Source of the DNA: Tepidamorphaceae bacterium | GTDB lineage: Bacteria > Pseudomonadota > Alphaproteobacteria > Rhizobiales > JAKSCL01 | Assembly: GCA_028289445.1 (NCBI GenBank) | Contig: JANQPO010000017.1 | Location: 124,001-188,000, forward strand | Reading direction: 5' to 3' | Length of the DNA stretch: 64,000 nt | In this document: positions 44,734 through 53,530 of the stretch, piece after piece | Position numbering within the stretch: position 1 is the first letter of the stretch | Layout: every line of letters begins with the position of its first letter | Program-made: the position numbers and the translations under genes | The notes under the pieces: model-generated | The model's input: only the letters and a program-made list of their open reading frames with translations | The model's database searches: none | What the model was told of the DNA's origin: nothing

Positions 44734-45465
44734 ATGGCAAAAAATTCCGACCTGATGACTCCGCTTGTTTCGGAGAACCTCACTCAGTTGGCGTTCGACC
44801 GAATTGAACGCGCCATCCTATCGGGCGACATGGAGCCAGGTTTCAAGATGAGCGAGGCGGATCTCGCACGCCGGCTCGGCATCAGCCGTGGCCCCCTGCG
44901 CGAGGCGATCGCCAGGCTTGAAGGACTTGGTCTGGTTAGCCGCGTTGCAAATCAAGGCCCACGGGTCGCGTCGCTTTCCAAGACGGAGCTGCTTGAGCTT
45001 CTGGTTTTCCGCGAGGCTGTCGAAGGCATGGCGGCGCGCCTTGCCGCAATCAACGCGACCGATAAACAGCTCGCACGGCTCGAGCGTTTGATAAACCGTC
45101 ACGAACAGGATCCCGCGATCAAGGCCGGAATCGGCTATTTCCAGGGCAGCGGCGATCGCGACTTTCACTTGCAGATTGCTCAGGCAAGTGGCAATTCGCG
45201 TCTCCTCGCCTTCGTGTCCGGTCCTCTCTATTCCATTCTTCGCCTCTACAGGAGGCGTTTCAGCGCCATCCCGGGCCGCCCAATCTCTGCATTGACGGAG
45301 CACAGGGCGATCCTCGAAGCAATTCGGAAGAGAGATCCAGACGCGGCGGAGACGCGCATGCGTGAACATATCAGGCTGAGCCGCGAAAACGTCATGCAAG
45401 CCATGCCGGACGCCGAAAGCGAGCCGGATACGGCGCGCGCCAAGACCCGGACGCATAAAGCATAG
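44734..45465 (+). CDS. GntR-family regulator with FCD effector domain
   Basis: 243 aa. Residues 10-75 form the winged helix (RIERAILSGDMEPGFKMSEA, LARRLGISRGPLREAIARLE). Residues 90-230 are the all-helical FCD domain with the metal/ligand histidines in DRDFHLQIA, TEHRAI and RMREHIRLS. Such regulators bind small carboxylates and usually repress. It is the only transcription factor in the island and lies between the operator-bearing gaps, so it is the natural candidate for binding O1, O2 and O3 and for autoregulation through O1. Confidence 0.92.
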   Translation: MAKNSDLMTPLVSENLTQLAFDRIERAILSGDMEPGFKMSEADLARRLGISRGPLREAIARLEGLGLVSRVANQGPRVASLSKTELLELLVFREAVEGMAARLAAINATDKQLARLERLINRHEQDPAIKAGIGYFQGSGDRDFHLQIAQASGNSRLLAFVSGPLYSILRLYRRRFSAIPGRPISALTEHRAILEAIRKRDPDAAETRMREHIRLSRENVMQAMPDAESEPDTARAKTRTHKA

Positions 45466-45640
45466 AGCAACTCCAACCTGGAGCTGCCGATTGCCCCTGA
45501 CCTCTCTCGGCCGAATCTTTCGCACCGCCCCGTGTTTGACGGCGAGGCCCAGTGGGTTCGCTTCTCGGTTCCCGGAGAACCCAATCGTAAGAGTTCACCT
45601 GGTGTCCCCGAGCGATTTTTCGCCCGGTCGTGGGTGTCGC

Positions 45641-45670
45641 AAACTGCCATCTGTTGACAGATAACAGTTT
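45641..45670. promoter_or_regulatory. operator-like site O2, 30-bp nested palindrome
   Basis: AAACTG-2-ATCTGT-TG-ACAGAT-2-CAGTTT: both the outer and the inner arms are perfect inverted repeats about the same centre (between 45655 and 45656). It lies in the 336-bp gap between gntR and the importer operon, about 130 bp before the binding-protein ATG. I see no other gene in that gap. Confidence 0.8.
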
Positions 45671-45801
45671 TCGGTGCAGGCTTCACCTTCATCAGGCGGT
45701 CTCCGGAGAATGAGGCCGTCGTAGAGTTCTTGTGCCGCCTCGACGGGAGCCTGTGGGCGCTCCAAACGTCGATCGGCGTTGACTCGAACAGGGAGCAGGA
45801 C

Positions 45802-47034
45802 ATGCCACACATCTCACGCCGAAACATGATGAAGATCACGGGCGCCCTTGCCACAAGCGTAGCCGCGCCGGCTATTATCAAACAGCGCGCCTTCGCCGCG
45901 GACACAATCGAGGTCGGCGCGCTTCATGATAGTTCGGGCAGCCACAGCATCTACGGCAAGGAGATGGACGACGCCGTAAAGCTTGCTGTTGAGGAGATCA
46001 ATGCCGCTGGTGGCGTCCTTGGCAAACAGATCAATCTCTCGGCATTCGACACCGGCTCCAACATGCAGAACTACGCCCAGTTCGCGCAGCGACTGGTGAC
46101 GTCGCAAGAGGCGTCGGTCGTATTCGGCGGAGTCAGCAGCGCCTCGCGCGAGGTCATCAGGCCGATCTTCAACCGCTTCAAGACGCTGTACTTTTATAAC
46201 ACCTTCTACGAAGGTGGTGTGTGCGACAAGAACACCTTCGTGATGGCCGAGACGCCAGCACAGATGATCAGCCCCTCGATGACCCAACTCATCAAATCGA
46301 AGGGCATCAAGAGAATCTACACCATGTGGGCCGACTACAACTACGGCTACATCTGCTCGACCTGGTTGGAAAAGCTTGCGCAGGAACACGGTGCAGAGCT
46401 GATCGAGAAAGAGTTCTTCCCACTCGATGTCACCGATTTTTCCGCGACTATCACCAAAATCCAGGATGCTAAGCCGGATCTGGTGGTTTCGGGCCTGGTC
46501 GGCGGTAACCACATAGGCTTTTATCGGCAATGGCCCGCGGCCGGCATGCTGGGGCGGATCCCGGTTCACTGCACCGTCTTCGGCCCTTGGGAAAAGAACC
46601 TTCTGCAGGCGAGTGAGATCGAGGGCCTGACGACCTCCTACCACTACTACCAGCCCATCGACAGCCCCGCGAATGCGGCGTTTCTCGACAGATGGGCGAA
46701 GCGCTTCGGCGCCGATCACCCTGAAATCGGGACACTTGCCGTGTGCAGCTACAATGCCGTCAATATATGGAAAAAGGCGGTCGAGGCCGCCGGCTCATTT
46801 GATCGAGAGGAGGTCGTCGCGGCACTCGAAACCGGTATTGGCTTCGATGGACCTGGCGGCCACATGAAAGTGCATACGGAAACCCACCATGCGGTCATGC
46901 CGATCGCCTTGGCCGAGGTTCGGAACGGCGAGTTCAAGATCATCGATGAACGAAAGGATGTCGAGCCGGACGATACGGTTGCGGTCTGCGACTTGATTGC
47001 CAATCCCGACCTGTCGACTCAATTCCAGCCTTGA
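45802..47034 (+). CDS. UrtA/Liv-type ABC substrate-binding protein
   Basis: 410 aa from the ATG at 45802, behind GGGAGCAGGA. The N-terminus SRRNMMKITGALATSVAAPA is a twin-arginine-like signal, with cleavage likely after AFA. The mature start TIEVGALHDSSGSHSIYGKE is typical of type I periplasmic proteins, and YFYNTFYEGGVCDKNTFVMA resembles the urea/short-amide branch (UrtA, FmdD, AmiC) rather than LivK. With two amidases in the same island, an amide ligand is plausible. First gene of a five-gene importer; operator O2 lies upstream. Confidence 0.87.
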   Translation: MPHISRRNMMKITGALATSVAAPAIIKQRAFAADTIEVGALHDSSGSHSIYGKEMDDAVKLAVEEINAAGGVLGKQINLSAFDTGSNMQNYAQFAQRLVTSQEASVVFGGVSSASREVIRPIFNRFKTLYFYNTFYEGGVCDKNTFVMAETPAQMISPSMTQLIKSKGIKRIYTMWADYNYGYICSTWLEKLAQEHGAELIEKEFFPLDVTDFSATITKIQDAKPDLVVSGLVGGNHIGFYRQWPAAGMLGRIPVHCTVFGPWEKNLLQASEIEGLTTSYHYYQPIDSPANAAFLDRWAKRFGADHPEIGTLAVCSYNAVNIWKKAVEAAGSFDREEVVAALETGIGFDGPGGHMKVHTETHHAVMPIALAEVRNGEFKIIDERKDVEPDDTVAVCDLIANPDLSTQFQP

Positions 47035-47106
47035 GGATATTATCGCCATGGGCTCAGCATCCCGGGTCCGTGGCGACAGTCCCACTACGCGCGACGCGGG
47101 GCTTTA

Positions 47107-47964
47107 GTGGTTATTGCAGGTATCCAGATACTGAACACGGTTGCGGGTCTGGCGCTGATCAGCCTTGGGCTGGCGATCATCTTCGGCATGATGCGCGTGA
47201 TGAACTTCGCTCATGGCGAGCTTTTGATGCTGGGCGCCTACAGTGTTCAACTCGCGCATTCGAGCGGGCTGAACATCTGGATTTCGATGTTCGTCGTTGC
47301 CCCGCTTTTCGTCGGCCTCGTTGGTGTCGTGATAGAACTGCTCGTCGTGCGGCGCCTCTATGGCCGAATGATGGACACTCTGCTCGCGACTTGGGGGCTC
47401 AGTCTGTTCATCACGGGTCTGATCACGATGATCTTCGGGAACATGACGCGCGGCATCTCGACACCGCTGGGCAGTTTCGAGATCGGCGGGATTCGGGAAA
47501 GCTCATATAAGTTCCTTATCATCGGCGTGACCATTGTGCTCTTCGCGGCGATCTACTTCGTGCTGCGCCGGACGCGAGTCGGTATGATCGCCCGGGCGAC
47601 CATGGACAACCCGTCGCAGGTTGCCGCCTTGGGTGTTAATCCCGGCTATGTCTACACGGCAACCTTCGCGGTCGGCGCCGCCCTGAGCGGTCTTGCCGGC
47701 GCCGTTCTTGCCCCTTTGACCGGCGTCCTTCCGACCATGGGTGCCGCCTATATCGGCAAGGCCTTTATCACTGTCATCTGCGGCGGCGAGGCGATCTTGG
47801 CCGGCACCGCCAGCGCAGCGTTTCTGTTCGGTACCATCAATCAGGTGACGACGATCACCTTGAATCCAGAGTTCGGCGAGGTGGCGCTTCTCATCGGCGC
47901 CCTCTTGATGCTGCGCCTTCTTCCTGCCGGGCTTTCGAGCTCGTTCAGGAGGAAGTTGCTGTGA
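47107..47964 (+). CDS. branched-chain-type ABC permease (LivH-like)
   Basis: 285 aa with about eight membrane spans, starting with GTG at 47107. Motifs GMMRVMNFAHGELLMLGAY and AAYIGKAFITVICGGEAILA are those of LivH/UrtB permeases. It pairs with the LivM-like protein to form the channel. The stop overlaps the next start (GTGA at 47961-47964). No strong ribosome site is seen before the GTG. Confidence 0.9.
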   Translation: MVIAGIQILNTVAGLALISLGLAIIFGMMRVMNFAHGELLMLGAYSVQLAHSSGLNIWISMFVVAPLFVGLVGVVIELLVVRRLYGRMMDTLLATWGLSLFITGLITMIFGNMTRGISTPLGSFEIGGIRESSYKFLIIGVTIVLFAAIYFVLRRTRVGMIARATMDNPSQVAALGVNPGYVYTATFAVGAALSGLAGAVLAPLTGVLPTMGAAYIGKAFITVICGGEAILAGTASAAFLFGTINQVTTITLNPEFGEVALLIGALLMLRLLPAGLSSSFRRKLL

Positions 47965-48992
47965 TCGGCCGCCTGTCCATCGATGGGCAAATGCTGGCCG
48001 TCGTCACCCTTTCGACGATCTTGCTCCTGATCCTGCCTCAGGTCTTTGAGATCGATACGATTCTGCAGCTCACGCTGAATTTCTCCTTCTCAATCCTCGC
48101 GCTCAGCCTCGCTTTCGTTTGGGGCTACGCCGGCATTTTCAGCTTCGGCCAGGCCGCGTTTTTCGGCATCGGCGGTTATGCCTATGCAGCCACGGCGATC
48201 AATCTCGGTGACAGCACGCCGGCCATCGTCGCGGGAGTTCTCGTGCCGACACTCTTCGCGGCATTGTTCGGCTATTTTGTATTCTATGCACGGCTGACCA
48301 AAATCTATGTCGCGGTGATTACGCTGGTCATGACGCTGATCCTCTACAAGTTCATGGGCCAGACAGCGAAGCCGGACTACATGATCGGCAATGCGAGGCT
48401 TGGTGGATATAACGGCATTCCCGCCGTGCCGCCCATTAACGTGCCCGGACAACCTCATCTCTTCGCCGGACCGGATGAGATGTTTTACATCGCCGGGTTC
48501 TCTCTGCTCGCGGTTTATGTCCTGCTGCGGTGGATCCTCGGAACGCGGTTCGGCAAGGTCATCATCGGGATGCGAGAGAACGAAAAGCGTATGGAACTCC
48601 TCGGTTTCGATACGCGACTCTACAAGCTTCTGGCCTTCGTGGTCGCCGCCGCCGTGGCCGGTTTTGGCGGCGTCGTGTTTACCAACTGGAATGCCTTCAT
48701 CGATCCGCACGTCTTTCAGCTGGCCTTCAGCGCGCAGCCGATTATCTGGGTGATGATCGGTGGGTTGGGAACGCTCGCTGGCCCGATCCTGGGAACCTTC
48801 ATCCTGAGCACATTGTCGCTCGAGCTGGGGGTTCAAAAGGCTCTGGACGTTAATCTGCTACTGGGCGCAATCTTCACCTTCTTCGTCTTGCTGGTGCCCC
48901 AAGGCATCATTCCTACGGTTCGAAATCTGCTCGAGAATCGAGAGGCGGCCGCCAGCAATAAAACTGATGGCACGACCGAATCCCGTGGCTGA
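47961..48992 (+). CDS. branched-chain-type ABC permease (LivM-like)
   Basis: 343 aa with about nine membrane spans, starting with GTG at 47961. The LivM signature region GYAGIFSFGQAAFFGIGGYA is present, as is MRENEKRMELLGFDTRLYKL, the loop contacting the ATPases. It overlaps livH-like by 4 bp and the next ATPase gene by 26 bp, so the importer is a single tightly coupled operon. Confidence 0.92.
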   Translation: MIGRLSIDGQMLAVVTLSTILLLILPQVFEIDTILQLTLNFSFSILALSLAFVWGYAGIFSFGQAAFFGIGGYAYAATAINLGDSTPAIVAGVLVPTLFAALFGYFVFYARLTKIYVAVITLVMTLILYKFMGQTAKPDYMIGNARLGGYNGIPAVPPINVPGQPHLFAGPDEMFYIAGFSLLAVYVLLRWILGTRFGKVIIGMRENEKRMELLGFDTRLYKLLAFVVAAAVAGFGGVVFTNWNAFIDPHVFQLAFSAQPIIWVMIGGLGTLAGPILGTFILSTLSLELGVQKALDVNLLLGAIFTFFVLLVPQGIIPTVRNLLENREAAASNKTDGTTESRG

Positions 48993-49722
48993 CAGCGCTC
49001 CTCCTCCGCTTCTTCGGACCGAAAATCTCAGCATGCATTTTGGCGGCGTCAAAGCCGTTGAGTCGATCACCTTCACTCTTGGCGAAGGTGAACTGCGTTG
49101 CCTGATAGGACCGAATGGAGCCGGCAAGAGCACTTTCTTTCGCTGTCTGACGAAGATCTATCGGCCCAACGCAGGAAAGATCTACTTTCGCGGACGAGAC
49201 GTGACCTCTATCGCGACACATGAGATGGCGCGGCTTGGCGTCGGCATAAAGACTCAGGTCCCGAGCGTTTTCGACGGTTTGACGGTCCATGAGAACCTTA
49301 CGTTGGCGGCGAGCGCGAGGCATCGGGGCAGGGAAGTCGGCCGGATGGTCGACGAGGTGGTGGAGCGTCTCTCGCTACAGGCGGTGCTGGGCGCGCGGCT
49401 CGACCGCCTGTCGCACGGCGAGCGTCAATGGATCGAGTTGGCGATCGTCATCACCAGCAAGCCCAGTCTGATTCTGCTGGACGAGCCGACAGCCGGAATG
49501 ACCCATGCGGAGGTCGAGCACACCGCCACCTTGATCCGGGAGTTGAACAAGAGCGCCGCCCTGATCGTCGTCGAGCATGACATGCAGTTCATCCGCTCGA
49601 TAGCGACCCATGTCACGGTGTTTCACGAGGGCCGGATCTTCCTGGAAGAGAGTGCTGAAAAGGTCCTGCACGACGAGCGTGTCGGCGAGATCTATCTTGG
49701 CAAGGGAGCTTTTGCCAAATGA
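48967..49722 (+). CDS. ABC ATPase (LivG-like)
   Basis: 251 aa. Walker A GPNGAGKSTFF, signature LSHGERQW, Walker B LILLDEPTAGMTHAE and switch His in VVEHDMQFI. The C-terminal extension typical of LivG/UrtD is present (KVLHDERVGEIYLGKG). The signature reads LSHGE rather than LSGGQ, as in UrtD-type ATPases. The start at 48967 overlaps livM-like by 26 bp. Confidence 0.93.
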   Translation: MARPNPVADSAPPPLLRTENLSMHFGGVKAVESITFTLGEGELRCLIGPNGAGKSTFFRCLTKIYRPNAGKIYFRGRDVTSIATHEMARLGVGIKTQVPSVFDGLTVHENLTLAASARHRGREVGRMVDEVVERLSLQAVLGARLDRLSHGERQWIELAIVITSKPSLILLDEPTAGMTHAEVEHTATLIRELNKSAALIVVEHDMQFIRSIATHVTVFHEGRIFLEESAEKVLHDERVGEIYLGKGAFAK

Positions 49723-50441
49723 CCATGCTCGAGGTCAAAAATCTCCGTGCCAGCTACGGCCGAATTCCTGTCCTCCATGGCGTCGATTTCAGCGTCGAGC
49801 ACGGTGCATTCATCGGCATTCTCGGACACAATGGGATGGGCAAAACCACCCTTTTGAAGACGATTCTCGGTCAGCTGCCAGCCAGCGACGGCGAGATCCG
49901 CCTCGAAGGCCGGAACATTACTCGAGACTCCGCGCATGTGAGGGCGAACTTGGGTATCGGCTACGTGCCTCAAGGGCGTGAGATCTTTCCCAGACTGTCG
50001 GTTGAGGAGAACCTCAGGATGGGCCTTTTGAGGCTGAAAGGTGGAGAGGCTGCCGGGCGACAGGCGTTTGAACGAACGCTCGAGGAGTTTCCGCGTCTGA
50101 AGCCACTTTTGGGCCGCAGTGGCGGCGTGCTGAGCGGCGGCGAACAGCAAATTCTGGCGCTTGCACGAAGCCTGTGCGGCAATCCGAAACTACTGATGCT
50201 GGACGAGCCGGCCGAGGGTATACAGCCTTCCATCGTTGAGGAGATCATCGAGATCCTGAGCGGGCTCCGGGACTCCCGCAGTCTGACCCTCGTTCTCGTC
50301 GAGCAGAAGCTCGACTTCATCGCGGCGCTGGTCGACAGCACCTTCGTGATCCAGCGCGGCCGGATCACTGGATCGATCCCGGCCGGTGGCCTAGCGGATA
50401 CCGACGTCGTCCGCGAGTTCGTCGGCTTCGGCCAGAGCTGA
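49719..50441 (+). CDS. ABC ATPase (LivF-like)
   Basis: 240 aa. Walker A GHNGMGKTTLLK, Q loop YVPQGREIFPRLSVEENLRM, signature LSGGEQQILALARSL and Walker B LLMLDEPAEGIQPSIVEEI, all LivF/UrtE-like. It overlaps livG-like by 4 bp (ATGA). It is the last gene of the importer and is followed by a hairpin before the converging amidase. Confidence 0.94.
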   Translation: MTMLEVKNLRASYGRIPVLHGVDFSVEHGAFIGILGHNGMGKTTLLKTILGQLPASDGEIRLEGRNITRDSAHVRANLGIGYVPQGREIFPRLSVEENLRMGLLRLKGGEAAGRQAFERTLEEFPRLKPLLGRSGGVLSGGEQQILALARSLCGNPKLLMLDEPAEGIQPSIVEEIIEILSGLRDSRSLTLVLVEQKLDFIAALVDSTFVIQRGRITGSIPAGGLADTDVVREFVGFGQS

Positions 50442-50486
50442 CCCTAGACGCGATGCCATTAAGCCGCTCGCCGCCGCTAGATCAGA

Positions 50487-50535
50487 TCGCGATAAGTCGG
50501 ACTCGCGCGGCGATGTGATTTTATCGCGCGAATCC
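50487..50535. terminator. hairpin region between importer and amidase operons
   Basis: GGACTCGCGCG (50499-50509) pairs with CGCGCGAATCC (50525-50535) with one G-U. An alternative stem, TCGCGATAA with TTATCGCG, overlaps it. It lies between two converging operons; a poly-T end is weak. Confidence 0.5.
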
Positions 50536-50549
50536 GATCGAGCCTCACG

Positions 50550-51977
50550 CTAGCCGAGTGGTGGCCTCTGGTCCCAGCAGACGTCGGTCTGCCAAGCGTG
50601 TCCCGCCCGACAGAGCAGCGCCTCGCCAAGATGGGCTGAGACGAGCTGGAAGCCGAGAGGTTCGCCGTTCGAGGACAATCCGGCTGGCAGGGTGATCGTC
50701 GGGTGCCCTGAGACATCGTAGATGCACGTGAAGTAGATCAGGCGCTCGAGTCCGTCCGGGTCGGGACAGATTTGGGCGAACTCCTCGACCGTTGGCACAG
50801 CGTTGCCGCTCACCGGCACAATCATCAAATCGATCTGTTCGAAAAGAGCATTGAGATTACCGGCAAACTTCCGCCGTTCCAAGTTCGCGCGGGCATAGGC
50901 CTCGCCCGTCACACCCTGTCCCGCATCAAGGAACTGTCGGAAGGATTCGCTATAGCTGTCGGTCTGCGCGCCTTCGAGATCCTTGTGCACGCACACCGCC
51001 TCGGAAAGGCAGATCGGCGTCCAGGCCTCAATTGCTTTCTGGGTCGCCGGCATGTCTATCGCGTGTAAAGTGACACCGCGCGCGACGAGAACGTCTATTG
51101 CCTTCGACAGGACCGCCTGGGTCTCGGCCAGGACGTTTGCCGTTGCGTAGCGCTCATCGAATCCCAGTCGCAGCCCCTTCAGGCTCTTGTCGAGGTCCCC
51201 GGCATAGTCGGGCACGGGGGCTGCGAGGCTCGTCGCGTCGGCCGGGTCACGTCCGGCGATGACGCCGAGCACCGTGGCCGCATCTTCGACGCGGCGCGCC
51301 ATGGGTCCGACATGGTCGAGCGTCCAAGAGAGCGGAAAGATGCCATGCCTGCTGACGCGTCCCCAGGTCGGCTTGATGCCGACGACGGCATTGTTGAGCG
51401 AGGGAAAGCGGATGGAGCCACCGGTGTCGGTGCCGATGGCGGCTTGGCAGAGCCCAGCTGCCACGGCGACGCCCGAGCCACTCGACGACGAGCCGGTCCA
51501 CAGGTCCGCCCGCCAGGGATTAACCGGCGCAGCGACATCCGGATGGTGGAGCGCAAGTGCGCCTTCGGACATCTCCGTCTTGCCGATGATGACCGCACCG
51601 GCATCGTAGAGGCGCTTGACGACGGTCGCATCGCCCTTGGGCAGCCTGTTTCGGAACATTGGCATGCCGACGGCCGTGGGTATGGCAGCCGTGTCGCAGA
51701 GGTCTTTAACCGCGACCGTCGCGCCGTGAAGCGGGCTCCGCAGCTTGCCTTTTGCAGCCTCGGCTTCAAGGATCCGCGCGCGCTCAAGCGCTTCCTCCCG
51801 CATGACGTGGGCAAAGGCGCCGAGGCGAGGCTGGAGCGCTTCGATCCTGTCGAGCATCGCAGATGTTAGCTCAAGCGGTGAAAGCGCTCCTCCGGCAATC
51901 GCCCGCGCTGCCTCGGTAAGCCCCAATTCGAGCATGTCATTTGAGGTCCTATCGGCTTTTGTGCTTTCTCTGGCCAT
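50550..51977 (-). CDS. amidase signature family hydrolase 1
   Basis: 475 aa. The Ser-cisSer-Lys triad is visible: Lys in ATVAVKDLCDT, cis-Ser in TGSSSSGSGVAVAAGLC and nucleophile Ser in GTDTGGSIRFPS. It hydrolyses an amide to the acid and ammonia; substrate specificity in this family cannot be read from sequence. Last gene of the minus-strand catabolic operon, 10 bp after the second amidase. The two amidases are clearly different in length and sequence, so they are not a recent duplication and may act on different bonds. Confidence 0.92.
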   Translation of the reverse strand: MARESTKADRTSNDMLELGLTEAARAIAGGALSPLELTSAMLDRIEALQPRLGAFAHVMREEALERARILEAEAAKGKLRSPLHGATVAVKDLCDTAAIPTAVGMPMFRNRLPKGDATVVKRLYDAGAVIIGKTEMSEGALALHHPDVAAPVNPWRADLWTGSSSSGSGVAVAAGLCQAAIGTDTGGSIRFPSLNNAVVGIKPTWGRVSRHGIFPLSWTLDHVGPMARRVEDAATVLGVIAGRDPADATSLAAPVPDYAGDLDKSLKGLRLGFDERYATANVLAETQAVLSKAIDVLVARGVTLHAIDMPATQKAIEAWTPICLSEAVCVHKDLEGAQTDSYSESFRQFLDAGQGVTGEAYARANLERRKFAGNLNALFEQIDLMIVPVSGNAVPTVEEFAQICPDPDGLERLIYFTCIYDVSGHPTITLPAGLSSNGEPLGFQLVSAHLGEALLCRAGHAWQTDVCWDQRPPLG

Positions 51978-51987
51978 GGGGCGCTCC

Positions 51988-53490
51988 TCACAGTTTCTCG
52001 AAACTGGCGGCCAACGAGAGTAGGTCGGCCTCGCCGAAATGGCGTCCGATCAGCATGAGGCCGATCGGCAGGTCGTCGTGGCTTCCGCAGGGGATCGTTA
52101 TGGCGGGGTGACCGCTCGCGTTGTAAGGCGCGGTGTTTCCCACCATGGGCAGTGCAAGCTCAACGCGTTCCTTCAAACTGGCATCTGGCGCCGGGTGAGC
52201 CAGAGCTCTGAACGGAATAGTCGGCATCGCCATGGCATCGAAGTCCGCCAGCACCGAATCGAGCTCGGACCTCATCCGGCCAAGCAGCGACTGTGCCTTA
52301 GCGTAGAAGCGACCGTGATGGCGCTCATGCATGTATGCGCCCATCAGAAAGGCGGGTATTGCGGTCGGCGAGATCTCGTTCGGCCGTGTGCGCCAGGCGG
52401 CGAAGGCCTCCAGCATGGCCGCGCTCGCAAAACCCTCCTCGTAGCTTGCCAGGCCGTTCGCCTTGAACATCAGCTCCGAGGTGCCCTCGACGACGATGGC
52501 GTGCCAGACGTCGAAACAGGTCAGATGCGCGGGCACCGAGATCTCTTCGATCTCCACGCCGATTGAGCGGAACCGTAGAACCGCCTCGCGGACCTGCCTG
52601 TCGGTCTCCGGCTCGCTGTCGGACCGTCCGAAGCCTTCCTTGATCAGCGCTATCCGACGTGGCTTTCGTCTCTCCAAAAGAGAGTCCAGGTAGTGATCCG
52701 GCGGTTTGTCGGTCGCAGACTGCCGGGGATCGAACCGGTCCGCTCCGGCGATGACCGTAAGGAGCCTCGCAACGTCCTCGACCCGCGCGCCCATGGGGCC
52801 GCAGTGGTCGATCGTGGCGTCCATCGCGAAGCTGCCGGTGTAGGGAACCAGACCATGCGTCGGCTTCAGCCCCACCACGCCGCACCAACTGGCCGGGATG
52901 CGGATCGACCCGCCCTGATCGCAGCCCAGCGCCATCGGAACGTCGCCAGCCGCAATGGCAGCGCCGCTGCCGCTTGAGGATCCGCCGGCGGAATGTGTTG
53001 TCCTGTGCGGGTTCAGGACAGGCGGTGCGCTCGTATGGCTGTGGCCGGAGAAGCTTAGATTCTCGCACGCCGTCTTGCCTCGGATCGTCCCCCCGGCGGC
53101 AAGGATTCGCGCAACGACGGTGGCGTCGAAATTGGGAACGAAATCTTCCAGCAAGGGAGAGCCATTGCGCGCCGGCATGCCCGCAACGCAGATCGCGTCC
53201 TTGACGCCGACGGATTGGCCTGCAAGCAGGCCCTTCCCGCTGCCTTCGATCGGTCCGATCCATGTCCAGGCGTTGTAAAGGTTCTCGTCGGGCGGCGGCG
53301 ACCGACCGACTCTGGCCTCGCGGGCGGGCGGAGCCGGAGCCGGCGCCTCCATCGCGTCGAGACGTCGGTAAGGATCCATCATCTCGGCCAAAAAGGTGCC
53401 GTAGGTGTCGATCGCCTCGTCTGTCAGGCTCAACCCGAGTCTGTCGGCGAGATCGCGGACGTCGTCGTGTGTGGGGGCTTGCAGCTTCAT
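51988..53490 (-). CDS. amidase signature family hydrolase 2
   Basis: 500 aa from the ATG at 53490 (MKLQAPTHDDVRDLADRLGL), preceded by GGAG; a longer frame overlaps the flavoprotein gene and lacks family sequence. The triad is present: Lys in SVGVKDAICVAG, cis-Ser in AGGSSSGSGAAIAAGDV and Ser in GCDQGGSIRIPAS. The N-terminal 60 residues resemble those of larger amidases of the urea-amidolyase or nicotinamidase-like group. The gene order flavoprotein-amidase-amidase with short gaps indicates one operon. Confidence 0.92.
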   Translation of the reverse strand: MKLQAPTHDDVRDLADRLGLSLTDEAIDTYGTFLAEMMDPYRRLDAMEAPAPAPPAREARVGRSPPPDENLYNAWTWIGPIEGSGKGLLAGQSVGVKDAICVAGMPARNGSPLLEDFVPNFDATVVARILAAGGTIRGKTACENLSFSGHSHTSAPPVLNPHRTTHSAGGSSSGSGAAIAAGDVPMALGCDQGGSIRIPASWCGVVGLKPTHGLVPYTGSFAMDATIDHCGPMGARVEDVARLLTVIAGADRFDPRQSATDKPPDHYLDSLLERRKPRRIALIKEGFGRSDSEPETDRQVREAVLRFRSIGVEIEEISVPAHLTCFDVWHAIVVEGTSELMFKANGLASYEEGFASAAMLEAFAAWRTRPNEISPTAIPAFLMGAYMHERHHGRFYAKAQSLLGRMRSELDSVLADFDAMAMPTIPFRALAHPAPDASLKERVELALPMVGNTAPYNASGHPAITIPCGSHDDLPIGLMLIGRHFGEADLLSLAASFEKL

Positions 53491-53530
53491 GTCGTCACAC
53501 TCCGTGCGGGGTTCGACTCCAGAAAGGGGA

